Source of the DNA: CAYLJJ01 sp964384025
GTDB lineage: Bacteria > Myxococcota_A > Bradymonadia > UBA7976 > UBA1532
DNA: 50,208 bases
NCBI GenBank assembly: GCA_964384025.1
Contig: CAYLJJ010000044.1
Location: 1 to 50,208 of the forward strand
Reading direction: 5' to 3'
This document shows positions 1 to 8,410 of the stretch, one piece after another; position 1 is the first letter of the stretch; every line of letters starts with the position of its first letter. Below the pieces are notes generated by a model. That model saw only the letters and a list, made by a program, of their open reading frames with translations, did no database searches and was not told where the DNA came from. Position numbers and translations under genes: made by a program.

Positions 1-114
1 CTCATCCACTTCAACCCCTACATCGATCACAGCGCCAAGATCAGCCGCGACGGCCACATCAGCCGCGCCCTCATCCACATCAACCCCCACATCGATCACA
101 GCGCCAACGTCAGC
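1..114. repeat. 45-bp direct repeat, period 69 bp
   Basis: Positions 1-45 and 70-114 are near-identical copies (a few mismatches) spaced by 69 bp, a multiple of three, so they encode a repeated segment of the lipoprotein linker in frame. More copies may lie beyond the left edge. Confidence 0.7.
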
Positions 115-192
115 CTCTGGTTCGGCGTCATCACACCCTGCCAACGCAAGGCCGGTCATCATCAAGATTGAGAAGCAGTACATATTCCCCAT
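1..192 (-). CDS. Asp/Val-rich lipoprotein, N-terminal part (runs off left edge)
   Basis: The minus strand reads open from ATG at 192-190 to the window edge (64 codons). It starts with a short signal peptide and the lipobox LALAGC, followed at once by Asp-Asp, so the mature protein should be lipid-anchored at Cys20; Asp at +2 and +3 does not settle inner versus outer membrane. The rest is a low-complexity Asp/Val/Ala/Gly linker (ADVGAVIDVGVDVDEG) that nearly repeats itself after 23 residues. GGAG lies 5 nt before the ATG, which fixes the start; ATG at 183-181 is a less likely alternative. The functional domain lies outside the window, so no function can be given. The linker resembles those of the two other large lipoproteins in this window. 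Confidence 0.75.
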   Translation of the reverse strand, partial: MGNMYCFSILMMTGLALAGCDDAEPEADVGAVIDVGVDVDEGAADVAVAADLGAVIDVGVEVDE

Positions 193-696
193 GTGTTCTC
201 CAAATTGGATCCATCTCATGTGACGAAACTGGACCAGATTCAAGTGGCCGATCCGCTCACTCCATCCTGAGCCCTCTAGTGGCCGGATGAACGTAAAATG
301 TGACTGGCACCTGGGTGGCCATCCTCATCTTGACAGGTACCAACCATTCTCAAGAGGGCTTTTGTCTGGAAAAGCCAAGGGCAGCCATAGAGATGTAGGA
401 CCAACAACTTGAATGATGGCTGTGAGGCTTGGGTGGGCAGGAGGATCTCTGCTCAACGAGGAGAAGTTGAGCTTCTGTGATCGCAGGGGAGAGTGAGGGA
501 GAGACTTAGGAAGGTGAGCTGAGCGCGATGAGGAGGAGAAGGTTTTTAAGCATGATGGCTCCGAATTGGCTGCGATCTGTGAAGCGATCTTTATCCCCAT
601 CGATTGAAGATCGGTGAATTTATGCAGTTGTTGTTTAATTCCCTCCCGTGATGAAGCGAGTGATATAGGTCTCCATTCTCGCAGTTTGGAGGCGCG
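193..696. other. Intergenic region, no gene recognised
   Basis: This is the divergent gap between two lipoprotein genes. I see no convincing coding stretch. The 91-codon minus-strand frame at 325-600 is Ser/Pro/Leu-rich and resembles no family, and I found no tRNA or clear terminator. Promoters for both flanking genes should lie here, but no -35/-10 pair stands out. Confidence 0.5.
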
Positions 697-2154
697 ATGA
701 AGCCGCTCTCTCTCTTGCCCCTCTGCTTTTTACTCTTCGCCTGTGACTCTGGAGGGGGCTCTCGTAGTTCTCTCTCCTTGAATGACGCCAGCCCAAGTCG
801 AGACAGGGCCCCCTCTGTAGGGCTGGACAGCGCCTTAGATGATCTTGAGTCCCAAGACGCTGAGCCCCAAACTCAGGACATCGAGCCCCAAACTCAGGAT
901 GTCGAGCCCCAAACTCAGGATGTCGAGCCCCAAGATAGCCTCCTCTCAGATGAAGGTGTCCTTCTGGATCTCCCAAGGGCTGATGGAGCTTCAGATTTAG
1001 GGCAAGCAGATGATCTTGAGCGCCAAGACGCAGGCCCTCTTGACGCAACTCCCCAAGATCTCGGCGCCGACGCGGCCCCTGAGCCGGGACCCTGCGCCCT
1101 GCCGCTTGATCCCGACCGGGATCGCATCGCCCTGCTCTCCTACCCCTTCAGCGAGGACCCTGAGATCCCAGGGACCGAGATGGGCCTCTTTCTGATCTCC
1201 CCCGACGGACGACAGATCGAGAAGGGCAGCCGCTTGGAGATGGGGACCCGGATCAGCCACATCCAGTTTCTGCCCTCAGGGCGCTTGGCGATCATCTTGG
1301 GAGAGGATGGCAGCCTGATCTCCTTTGATCCCAGCCGTGAGGAGACCTTAGATCGGCTCCTCCTGGATGAAGCCAGCCCCGCAGATCTCATCGTGCATCC
1401 TGCTGATGAGCGGGTTTTTGTGGTGAGGGAGACCGTCACCGAAGAGGCGGGGGTGGTCACGGTGCGGGTTGACTGTGGGGGGAGGCTGCGTTCAGAGGAA
1501 GAGCACCTGGGGATGCGCCTGAGTGGCGCGCTGGCCCTACTCCCTGATGATCCTGAGCGCGCCCTGCTCCTGGGCGGGCAGGCGGTCTTTGATCCTGTGG
1601 ATGATGATGATCTGCGTCTGCTGCGCTGGGCGGGGGGGGGCTGGGTGCAGGAGGCTGCCTTTGATCTCTGGGGGGACTTCGTAGACTGCGCGGGCATCGC
1701 CATCTCCCCTGATGGCCAAGATCTTTTGATCCCTAACGGTTCTCCCTTCTCCACCGAGGGGGGAGAGCTTATGGTCGCTCGGTTAGAGGGGAATCAACTG
1801 CGAGAGTTACAACGCTTGGAGGGGATGGAGGACGCGCGTCAAGTCCGCTTCGCTCCTCAAGGGACCGCCCTCTTGACTCTGGGAGAGCCTGGGCGCTTGG
1901 TGGTGCTCTCGCGAGAGGATGATCGCTGGAGAGAGCGAGATCGCATCGCTGGAGTGGGTCTGGCGGAGCAGCTCGCTCTGGTTCATCAAGGAGTGGGGCG
2001 GGGCTTGATCCTCGCCCCCGCCATCGATCCCCGTGAGGGTCCACGTCTGGTGATCTTGAGAGAACAGGCGCTGGCTGAGGTTGAGCTTCTGAGAGTTTTT
2101 CCGCTGGGCTCCGGCCCGGTCAACATCCCCGGCGCCATCGGGATCGCGCCTTGA
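697..2154 (+). CDS. Lipoprotein with Asp-rich repeat linker and propeller-like domain
   Basis: A 485-residue exported lipoprotein. It has a signal peptide (about 1-15) and lipobox LLFAC with Cys16. Next comes an acidic linker (about 25-130) containing a 7-residue EPQTQDV tandem repeat. From about 135 on there is a globular part with spaced hydrophobic strands and phrases such as ISPDGR, LISFDPS and ISPDGQDLLIPNG. These resemble blades of WD40/YVTN-type beta-propellers, which is inference from texture and not a firm family match. GGAGG ends 4 nt before the ATG and supports this start. It is divergent from the lipoprotein at the left edge. The substrate or partner is unknown. Confidence 0.8.
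   Translation: MKPLSLLPLCFLLFACDSGGGSRSSLSLNDASPSRDRAPSVGLDSALDDLESQDAEPQTQDIEPQTQDVEPQTQDVEPQDSLLSDEGVLLDLPRADGASDLGQADDLERQDAGPLDATPQDLGADAAPEPGPCALPLDPDRDRIALLSYPFSEDPEIPGTEMGLFLISPDGRQIEKGSRLEMGTRISHIQFLPSGRLAIILGEDGSLISFDPSREETLDRLLLDEASPADLIVHPADERVFVVRETVTEEAGVVTVRVDCGGRLRSEEEHLGMRLSGALALLPDDPERALLLGGQAVFDPVDDDDLRLLRWAGGGWVQEAAFDLWGDFVDCAGIAISPDGQDLLIPNGSPFSTEGGELMVARLEGNQLRELQRLEGMEDARQVRFAPQGTALLTLGEPGRLVVLSREDDRWRERDRIAGVGLAEQLALVHQGVGRGLILAPAIDPREGPRLVILREQALAEVELLRVFPLGSGPVNIPGAIGIAP
862..936 (+). repeat. 21-bp in-frame tandem repeat (EPQTQDV unit)
   Basis: Copies start at 862, 883 and 904, with a partial fourth at 925. The unit encodes Glu-Pro-Gln-Thr-Gln-Asp-Val/Ile, part of the acidic linker of the surrounding lipoprotein. 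Copy number could vary by slippage. Confidence 0.85.
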
Positions 2155-2221
2155 GAGGAGATTGACATGGCAGGTTGGGATGACAAGACAGGTGAGGATA
2201 GGAAATCGCCCACCAGGATGA

Positions 2222-2515
2222 GGCCCAAACAACTGTGTTTGTCGAGTTGAGGTAGAGACCAGCGCCTCAGAGACCGAATTTTTCGCTTTGTGTCAGGCGC
2301 TGCGAGCGCAAGGCCAAGAGCTTACGGTGATACTAGAACCAACGGATACATACGGAGATGTTTTTCTCCATTAGTTTTGGAAAGAAGGGATCCAGGTACA
2401 GCACGTTCTAGGCGGTGCCGCTGATGGCCCTGCTGGGGTTGCCGGTCTATATTTGCGCCTCGGGGCCCCCCCGATGGTCGCGGAGCACGCAGAGGGCCAC
2501 GGCGCTCTGCATTGA
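2222..2515 (+). pseudogene. Relic of an IS110-family transposase
   Basis: One plus frame from 2222 to the TGA at 2513-2515 carries the remains of the N-terminal DEDD region of IS110-type transposases. ALRAQGQELTVILEPTDTYG corresponds to the family signature around the second acidic residue (usually vxEPTGTYGD). After an in-frame TAG come FWKEGIQVQHV and then GVAGLYLRLG, matching the usual region with a short deletion between them. With the stop, the deletion, no start and no C-terminal half, it cannot be functional. The match is from memory of the family and was not searched. The rest of the gap (2516-2624) shows nothing recognisable. Confidence 0.5.
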
Positions 2516-2624
2516 ATCTCCCTGGCCGCCTTAGCTCTGATCAGCGCCAACACCCTCCTACGCAGAGGTCTCCGAAGTCTTCTCGCTGAAGTGGTTGGAC
2601 ACCATCGTTGAAGAGGTCTTTTAT

Positions 2625-3758
2625 TCATCGCGCTTCCAACGATTGTGGCTTAAGGTCGATGATCATCAGTTCGGGGGGGCAGAACAGACGGATCCGGGGG
2701 GCGTGGCCTCGCTCCATGCCGACGCTTCGACTCACGGCGAGCGCGCCGTTCGGCCCCAGTTGGTGAAAGCCGGCGGCATAGTCGCGTGGTAGGTCCGTGA
2801 GGGTGAGCGGCGGACCAAAGAATGGGATCACGATCTGGCCTCCATGAGTGTGCCCAGCGACGGCGAGAATCGAGACTTCGTGATTGAGGATCGACGCGGC
2901 GAAGTCGGGGCGGTGGCCCATCGCGATGGTCAGCCCGTCGAAGTCGCGAGCTGCCGCGAGTTCGCCGCGGCTCCAGGGCTGGCTCGACTGGCGCAAGCCG
3001 AGCCCCATCAAGCGCAGCCTCGGGGTCAGGCGGATGGTCTGATCATCGATGCGTCGCACCCCCGCTTCGGCGAGGCTGAACGAGGCGTTATCGACGTCGC
3101 CTCCGACCATGAACGCGCCGAGGCGTGGGGAGGGGAGCGTTCGCAGGAGCGCAACGAGAGCTCGTCGCTCCGTCTCGAAGGCCTCGACTGTCGGCGCCTG
3201 CAGCAGGTCTCCGGGGAACAACAGGAGGTCGGGCGCCGCTTCTGCAATCTGCGCGAAGACCTCGTGCTCGTAGTCGCCCACATGATCGGCCTGGAAGTCG
3301 GCCACCACCACGATTCGGATCGGATCGGTGCCGTGTTTGATGGCTAGGGTGTGCTCACCTATCTGAAGCCGGTAGGGCTCGACGTGGCGGGCCCAGACAT
3401 AGGTCGCCTCCATCGAGAGGGCGACGAGCACCATGATCATTCCCGACACAGTACGCCAACGCGTCAACCCGCGGAGCAGCATCAGGGGTGCCAGTACACA
3501 GAAGATTACGTGGCATTCGAGCCGGAGGATCGCAAAGGCCGTATGGCTCGGAATCACGAGTATGGCGCCGACGGCGCTGAAGACGCTCAAGGCGCCTCCG
3601 AGCCCGACGAGTCGCGCGATGTCGGCGAAGAAGGGGGCAGCGCGCCAATGACGGCGCCCCCAGAGCATCCAGATGCCAGCGATGAGACCAAGCAGGTCCA
3701 CCACGACGATGACAATGAGAAGTCGGTCATGCATAGCTTGATTGTACAGGCGCGACAT
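2625..3758 (-). CDS. Membrane-anchored metallophosphoesterase (YkuE-like)
   Basis: A predicted integral membrane calcineurin-like phosphoesterase. Several hydrophobic segments fill the first ~130 residues (for example VIVVVDLLGLIAGIWML). The catalytic domain follows, with VVADFQADHVGDYEHEVF, FPGDLL, VGGDVDN and AGHTHGGQIVIPFFG. Compared with the family (D-x-H, GDxxD, GNHD, GHxH), the first motif is D-F-Q and the third GGDVDN, so metal binding may be altered. Substrate is unknown; relatives act on phosphodiesters or lipid headgroup phosphates. The frame is open up to 3848. I prefer the ATG at 3758 because the extra N-terminus is not signal-like, but no start has a good Shine-Dalgarno. G+C and codon choice differ from the native genes. 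Confidence 0.75.
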   Translation of the reverse strand: MSRLYNQAMHDRLLIVIVVVDLLGLIAGIWMLWGRRHWRAAPFFADIARLVGLGGALSVFSAVGAILVIPSHTAFAILRLECHVIFCVLAPLMLLRGLTRWRTVSGMIMVLVALSMEATYVWARHVEPYRLQIGEHTLAIKHGTDPIRIVVVADFQADHVGDYEHEVFAQIAEAAPDLLLFPGDLLQAPTVEAFETERRALVALLRTLPSPRLGAFMVGGDVDNASFSLAEAGVRRIDDQTIRLTPRLRLMGLGLRQSSQPWSRGELAAARDFDGLTIAMGHRPDFAASILNHEVSILAVAGHTHGGQIVIPFFGPPLTLTDLPRDYAAGFHQLGPNGALAVSRSVGMERGHAPRIRLFCPPELMIIDLKPQSLEAR

Positions 3759-4039
3759 TGCAGGTTCGTGTGTGTGCTGTGAAGATCCTGTGAAGCTCGT
3801 ACCCACCCCATAAAGATCGCGCCCGTGTAGGGGCAAATCCCCCAGCATTTTGAGCGGGGGCTAAAGCGGCGAGAAAGATGGAGATGGCGAACCTTGCCGC
3901 CTAAATCAGGTGTCCACTTTTCCGTTGCAAGTCCAGTGTTGAACGTACTGGTCGGAGCAACGGATGGCGTAGACGACTTTGCGACCGCCCTGGGCTGTGC
4001 GTCTGCGACCGATAGCGGTCCGTGCCGTCGAGCAGAAGC

Positions 4040-6226
4040 TCAGACCTGGAAGCGCAAGATGAGGGTCGACAAGACCTCCGCGCGACCACTGAGCGTGTCG
4101 GCGGCGCTCGTCAGCTCCGTGGCCTCCTCTGCAGTACGGTTGGCCATGGAGCGAAGGGTGTCGATGTGGGTACCGACGCGACCGGTTGCGTCCTGGACGG
4201 ACTGGGCACGTGTGGCGAGTTCGCTCGCGTTGGAAGCGATTGTCCGGGTGGAGCTGTCGGTCTCGCTCGACTTCTGAATGATCCGTTGAGCGCTGTCGGC
4301 CATGGTCTCGGCCCGCTCCGCCGAACGAGCCACCGCACTGGCCATCATGCTGGCCATCTCTCTTGCTCGCTCCCCCTGCTCGGTGACGATGGCCGCCAAC
4401 TTCGCGTTGAGATGAGTGGCCTCCTCGGCCCCCTTGGCAGCGGCACCGAGTCCCGTTTGGGTGGTGTCGGCCGCGTCTCGGATAGCCTCCACCTGCTCGG
4501 CGATCTTCCCAACCGCGCAGCTGGTCTGGCGTGCCAGTTGCTTGACTTCGTCGGCCACCACCGCAAAGCCCCGTCCAGCCGGTCCGGCAGAGGCTGCCTC
4601 GATCGCCGCGTTGAGCGCGAGAAGGTTCGTACGTTCTGCCAGCTCTTCGACCAACCCCACGACCTTCTCGATCTTCTTGGCACTCTTACTGAGGACCGCC
4701 ATGTGTTGGGCCAGTCCCCGCGCCTGCTGGGTTCCGGCCTCGCTTGCTTTCGCGGCCCGCATGCCGGCCTGGGCTACGTCGTCAGTCGTGGCTACCAAGT
4801 CTGAGAGGGAGGGGGCCAGAGAGCGCATCTCGTCAGAGATCTCCTGGGCACTGGCCGCCAGCTCCGCCGTTGCGCTGGTCACGGCTTCGGTCGCCTGCGC
4901 CACGGCCTCCGCTCCGTCGGAAGCCGCCTTGGCTTCCTGGACGCTTACGTCGGCGTCCAGCCGCAACGCTGCGACGCTGTCTTCGGCCTCCTCGACCTCC
5001 GAACGGGCCGCATCCGCCCCACCCATCAGGCTGGTCGCAGATGCATTGAGGGTGCGCGAACGCTGCTCGACCTCGGCCACCGCCGAACGTACTCCCAGTA
5101 CTAGGCGTTGATTCTCGGCGACCGATTCGTTGAAGGCGATCGCCAGTTGGCCCAGCTCACATTCTGAGCGCGGCTCCACCTGAACGGTGAGATCCCCGGC
5201 GGCCATTGCGTGGGCCGCGTCTGCAATCTCCTTGATTGGACTCGAGAGGTGCCGACCGAACCAGATGCCCAGGAGGGCGAGCACCACCACTCCGCCCCCC
5301 AAGACCAGGATGCCCTCCGTCCAGGCCGCCCGGGCCGGCGCGTCGAGCGCCTCGATATCCTCCTCAACACCCACCACCCACGGTCGCGTTGGGTCGGCGA
5401 CGTAGGTGCCAAAGATCTCCCTATCGCCGTCTCGGCTCCTGACCACTACCGCATCGTTGGTCTGGGTGGCAGCCACAATGCCGTCTCGCTCGATTCGTGT
5501 CTCACGCCCGTCCTTCTCGTGAGTGACCTTCCTCCCATCGGGGGTGGTCAGGAAGATTGAGAGCTGGCCATCCTGCTCGTCGCCAAGAAGGGAGAGGACG
5601 GCGCCGATGTGGATTTCCAGGACAGCCACACCCACCGTCGACCCATCCGATGCCTTGACAGGAGCCGCCATCAGAGCGTGGAAGTGCTCGGCCTCACTGA
5701 ATCCAAAGAAGCCGGTCATCCGAACCTCACTGAGACCTCCGCCAAATACCTCGGGGGGAAGCGTCTGATTCAGGTGGCTCTTGTGGCTCCCGGCATGGCC
5801 GGGGCTGAGGACGACCTTGCCTTTGGTGTCCGCGAGCATCACATGGTGGATCGTCCCCCAATGAGACTCCTGGAGGGGCAGGAGTGCCTCAACCGCCCGG
5901 TCGCGGGCCTCCAAGTTGCCTTGCAAGAACTCGATGGCGGCCGGACCTGTGGCGGCAGCCGTGGCGAGCCGCTCGAGTCCGTCCAGGTGGTTTCCCAGAG
6001 CTTCACGTCGCGCGCTCAAGACCGCTGATAGTCGCTTCTCGGCTTCTACGTGTGCGTGTCTGGTGGCTCGCCTTGCGCTGAGCAGATTGGTGAGCAGGAG
6101 GGGGAGGAGCGCTCCCAGAATGAACACCAGGCCAGCCTTGAGGCTCAACGACTTTAGTCGCCCACACCTTGGTCGTTCAGATCGCCTTTGGTTATGGCTC
6201 GGTCCGCATCGGTCCAATGTCTTCAT
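4040..6226 (-). CDS. Methyl-accepting chemotaxis protein
   Basis: A 728-residue transmembrane chemoreceptor. TM1 lies near 28-48 (LKAGLVFILGALLPLLLTNL), followed by a periplasmic sensor region to about 310 that resembles a Cache-type fold. TM2 is near 312-332 (GILVLGGGVVVLALLGIWFG), then a HAMP domain (SPIKEIADAAHAMAAGDL), then a long coiled-coil signalling domain. The hairpin tip is well conserved (ERTNLLALNAAIEAASAG, then RGFAVVADEV), the site that contacts CheA and CheW. GAGG lies upstream of the chosen ATG. No che genes lie in the window, so it is an orphan receptor that would plug into a remote array. It sits in the accessory block with fewer GATC sites than native genes. Confidence 0.93.
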   Translation of the reverse strand: MKTLDRCGPSHNQRRSERPRCGRLKSLSLKAGLVFILGALLPLLLTNLLSARRATRHAHVEAEKRLSAVLSARREALGNHLDGLERLATAAATGPAAIEFLQGNLEARDRAVEALLPLQESHWGTIHHVMLADTKGKVVLSPGHAGSHKSHLNQTLPPEVFGGGLSEVRMTGFFGFSEAEHFHALMAAPVKASDGSTVGVAVLEIHIGAVLSLLGDEQDGQLSIFLTTPDGRKVTHEKDGRETRIERDGIVAATQTNDAVVVRSRDGDREIFGTYVADPTRPWVVGVEEDIEALDAPARAAWTEGILVLGGGVVVLALLGIWFGRHLSSPIKEIADAAHAMAAGDLTVQVEPRSECELGQLAIAFNESVAENQRLVLGVRSAVAEVEQRSRTLNASATSLMGGADAARSEVEEAEDSVAALRLDADVSVQEAKAASDGAEAVAQATEAVTSATAELAASAQEISDEMRSLAPSLSDLVATTDDVAQAGMRAAKASEAGTQQARGLAQHMAVLSKSAKKIEKVVGLVEELAERTNLLALNAAIEAASAGPAGRGFAVVADEVKQLARQTSCAVGKIAEQVEAIRDAADTTQTGLGAAAKGAEEATHLNAKLAAIVTEQGERAREMASMMASAVARSAERAETMADSAQRIIQKSSETDSSTRTIASNASELATRAQSVQDATGRVGTHIDTLRSMANRTAEEATELTSAADTLSGRAEVLSTLILRFQV

Positions 6227-6410
6227 TCATGTGCCCTCGGGCAGGTGTGGAGAACTTCCCGTTCATCGGATAGATGGGCCGATGAGTTTAGGGTGGAGCG
6301 TTCTCTCAACGAAGATTGGCCGAACCGGAGGCGCCCAGGCCCGGTTTGAACGGCCTCCCTCATGGTCGGGGCGTGGACCTCTGGCTGGAATGGATCGAGA
6401 AAGTCCCATC
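6227..6410. other. Short gap before IS remnant
   Basis: Upstream region of the chemoreceptor gene. No gene or recognisable relic was seen, and any promoter for the receptor should lie here. Confidence 0.4.
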
Positions 6411-6434
6411 CCATCCTGTACAAAAATAGGATCG
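6411..6434 (+). repeat. Terminal inverted repeat, 3' end of IS remnant
   Basis: Pairs with 6776-6799 in inverted orientation (22/24 by eye). A diverged third copy lies at 8411-8433, at the end of the second relic. Confidence 0.7.
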
Positions 6435-6491
6435 GGGGGAAAGCTGAGTGGCTTTGAGGGCTTCGACGAGCACCCTATTGAGCCTCTCGGC

Positions 6492-6665
6492 TTTGCAGGT
6501 CTTGAGGTCGGTGACGAAGAAGACGAAGTAGCGGATGAGGCCATGAGGCCTGAGGACCTCGACGCTGAAGAAATCGGAGGCTCTGATGGCTCCCCAATGA
6601 GCTTGAAGAAAGGTCTTCCAGGGTGTGCGCTTGCGACGCTCAGGCGCTGGCTCCAAACCATGTCG
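6492..6665 (-). pseudogene. Fragment of integrase-core (DDE) transposase
   Basis: The minus strand encodes RHGLEPAPERRKRTPWKTFL, then AHWGAIRASDFFSVEV and FVFFVTDLKT. This is the stretch around the first catalytic Asp (in ASDFF) of a widespread rve/integrase-core transposase family, whose usual form reads HGIEPAPER...W..FL..HWd.iaa.DFFtvEV. It has no start codon or HTH region, and the second Asp and the Glu are absent because of an internal deletion just after DLKT. It cannot be active. The assignment is by recognised family motifs only. Confidence 0.7.
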
Positions 6666-6775
6666 AGAGGTGAGGGGGAAGGGCTCGTCGAAGGTGTTTC
6701 TGACCCTTCAGGACAGGCTGAATCATCGCCAGATGTTGGAATTGTAATGGCCGATAATCACTAGGGATTTCTGTG

Positions 6776-6799
6776 CGATCCTATTTTTATACAGGACGG
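6776..6799 (-). repeat. Terminal inverted repeat, 5' end of IS remnant
   Basis: Partner of 6411-6434. It marks the end of the element upstream of the transposase fragment. The following 170 bp up to the next gene hold no intact frame. Confidence 0.7.
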
Positions 6800-6968
6800 G
6801 GTGGCGGAGCACCGTATACGAGATGCTCCGACGCCATGGCTTGCGCGTTGCCGAGTACCGCCGCTGAGCAACAGCCTTGGTACGTGGCGCTGCGGATGGT
6901 AGGAAGCGGGCAGCGACGCCGCGATCTGCGGTGAAGATCTGCGTAGCCAGTCGGGAGAACACACGACT

Positions 6969-8072
6969 ATGTTTGGAGCCTGGGGTCTACTGATCCTCTA
7001 CGTCGGCGGGGCCCTCAGCATCTCGTTCCTCTGCTCCATCCTCGAGGCCACCGTGCTCTCGACCCGGGTGACCGAGCTGACGGGGCGCAAGGAAGCGGGG
7101 GATAAGGGGGCGGCGCTGCTGCTCGACCTCAAGCAGAACCGCCTCGAGGACGCGATCGGCGCCATCCTCACTTTGAACACCATCGCGCACACCATCGGCG
7201 CGGCGCTGGCTGGCGCCCAGGCCACCATCGTGTTCGGCGACGCCTGGCTGGGCGTATTCTCGGGGGTGCTCACCCTGCTGGTGCTGATCTTCACCGAGAT
7301 CATCCCCAAGACGCTCGGCACGGTGCACGCGTCGAAGCTCGTGGGCATCGTCGCCCGCATCGTGCAGTTGCTCACCAAGCTGCTCGCGCCCATCCTCGTG
7401 GCGACGCGTCTCCTCACCAACCTGATTGCGAAGCACGAGACACCGCCAGTCTCCCGCGCCGAGTTGAGCGCGCTGGTGAGCATGGCCCGCACCGACGGCA
7501 CTCTGGGCGGCGACGAGACACGGGTCGTGCAGAGCGTGCTCGGGCTCGAAGAGGTTACCGTCGCCGACATCATGACCCCGCGCACCGTGGCTTCGATGCT
7601 CTCCGCCGACACGCCCTGCGGCGACGTGGCCGGCGAGTTGGGCACCATGGTGTTCTCTCGGGTGCCCATCTTCGGCGAAGACCGCGACGATGTGCTGGGC
7701 TACATCCTGACCCGCGAGGTGTTTCAGTCAATCGCCGCTTCGCGCGAGGCGGCCTCCAAGGCCACCGTCCGCGACTTCATGCGGCCAGTCTGGCATGTCC
7801 CCGCCACTGCGAAGCTGGGCTCCATCTGGCGCGAGTTTCTCAACCGGCGCGAGCACCTCGCCCTAGTCGTCGACGAGTTCGGCGCCGTGGTGGGGCTGGT
7901 CAGCCTGGAAGATGTGATGGAGACCGTGCTGGGCGTCGAGATTGTGGACGAACTCGACCACGTCGAAGACCTGCGCGCCACGGCAACCCGCCTCCGCGAC
8001 GAGCGAATGCAACGCAACCAGACGCGGTGGAACGGGCAGGCAACGGCCGCAGAAGCCCCGAAGGATGAGTAG
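6969..8072 (+). CDS. CNNM/CBS-pair membrane protein (CorC/HlyC-related)
   Basis: A 367-residue membrane protein. The N-terminal CNNM (DUF21) transmembrane domain covers about 1-150, with hydrophobic segments near 5-25, 55-80 and 90-110 and the family-typical FTEIIPKTLG. A linker follows (RAELSALVSMA), then a CBS pair: first repeat from about 195 (VADIMTPRTVASML), second to about 325 (HLALVVDEFGAVVGLVSLEDVMETVLG). Relatives are linked to Mg2+/Co2+ efflux or other cation transport. The extra C-terminal CorC_HlyC domain of longer members is absent; instead there is a short charged tail. GGGAG is about 10 nt before the ATG. Codon use fits the accessory block. Transport substrate is inferred. Confidence 0.88.
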   Translation: MFGAWGLLILYVGGALSISFLCSILEATVLSTRVTELTGRKEAGDKGAALLLDLKQNRLEDAIGAILTLNTIAHTIGAALAGAQATIVFGDAWLGVFSGVLTLLVLIFTEIIPKTLGTVHASKLVGIVARIVQLLTKLLAPILVATRLLTNLIAKHETPPVSRAELSALVSMARTDGTLGGDETRVVQSVLGLEEVTVADIMTPRTVASMLSADTPCGDVAGELGTMVFSRVPIFGEDRDDVLGYILTREVFQSIAASREAASKATVRDFMRPVWHVPATAKLGSIWREFLNRREHLALVVDEFGAVVGLVSLEDVMETVLGVEIVDELDHVEDLRATATRLRDERMQRNQTRWNGQATAAEAPKDE

Positions 8073-8120
8073 TACGCTGAGCTTGAGAACCAACTGTCGA
8101 CGCTTGATCCGAGCGCCTCG

Positions 8121-8336
8121 ATGACGAAGGCCGCTCGCGTCGAAGCGGTCATCGACACGCTCCCCGAGACTTTTTCCAAGGCCGAGCTCGCCAGCCGCGT
8201 GCCTGATGTGAGCAGCGTCACGATGCGCCGTCTCAAGGCCACGGGCAAGTTGAAGCTGCAAGGCCGAGGACGGGGGGCGAAGTGGACCAAGGTTAGCCCC
8301 ATCACTTTACCCGGCGGGGATGAAGGCGAAAGCTGA
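8121..8336 (+). CDS. Small winged-helix-like protein
   Basis: A 71-residue ORF whose sequence (AVIDTLPETFSKAELASRVP, MRRLKATGKLKLQGRGRGAK) reads like a winged helix-turn-helix: recognition helix near 32-42 and a basic wing near 50-60. It resembles the C-terminal winged helix of some Fic-family and regulator proteins. The frame is open upstream only to a TAG at 8070-8072, which is also the stop of the preceding CNNM/CBS gene, so the two frames are continuous. The sequence before the ATG (YAELENQLSTLDPSAS) also looks coding, suggesting this is the surviving end of a longer gene. No good Shine-Dalgarno was seen. It may be a relic. Confidence 0.4.
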   Translation: MTKAARVEAVIDTLPETFSKAELASRVPDVSSVTMRRLKATGKLKLQGRGRGAKWTKVSPITLPGGDEGES

Positions 8337-8410
8337 GGCCTCCCAACCTGACCCTCTTGGGGCTCTATGTGTGTTCGCTCTGGAGCAGCCCGAGATGCTC
8401 AAGCACAACC

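Larger units (their letters stand above)
6411..6799 (-). mobile_element. Internally deleted IS with both terminal inverted repeats
   Basis: A 389-bp element bounded by 24-bp inverted repeats: 6411-6434, and the reverse complement of 6776-6799, identical at 22 of 24 positions by eye. Inside, on the minus strand, is a piece of an integrase-core (DDE) transposase (6492-6665). It joins directly to what looks like the 3' non-coding end of the element: 6435-6476 resembles 8434-8475 next to the second relic. It is therefore a deletion derivative that kept both ends, and could have been moved by a full copy elsewhere. No target-site duplication could be defined by eye. Confidence 0.65.

Noticed and set aside
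325..600. 91-codon minus-strand frame
   Set aside because: Composition is Ser/Pro/Leu-rich with no family resemblance and no ribosome site; probably chance.
635..1048. 137-codon minus-strand frame over the lipoprotein gene
   Set aside because: Its repeats are the antisense of the 21-bp linker repeat; a shadow frame.
3849..4039. Possible IS end (a GTGTCCACTTTTCCGTT-like stretch near 3910)
   Set aside because: Such phrases occur at some IS ends, but I found no partner repeat and no transposase trace here.
6723..6962. 79-codon minus frame and a plus frame TVYEMLRRHGLRVAEYRR near 6815-6870
   Set aside because: The plus peptide vaguely resembles transposase helix-turn-helix text but is too short and has no start; not reported as a gene.
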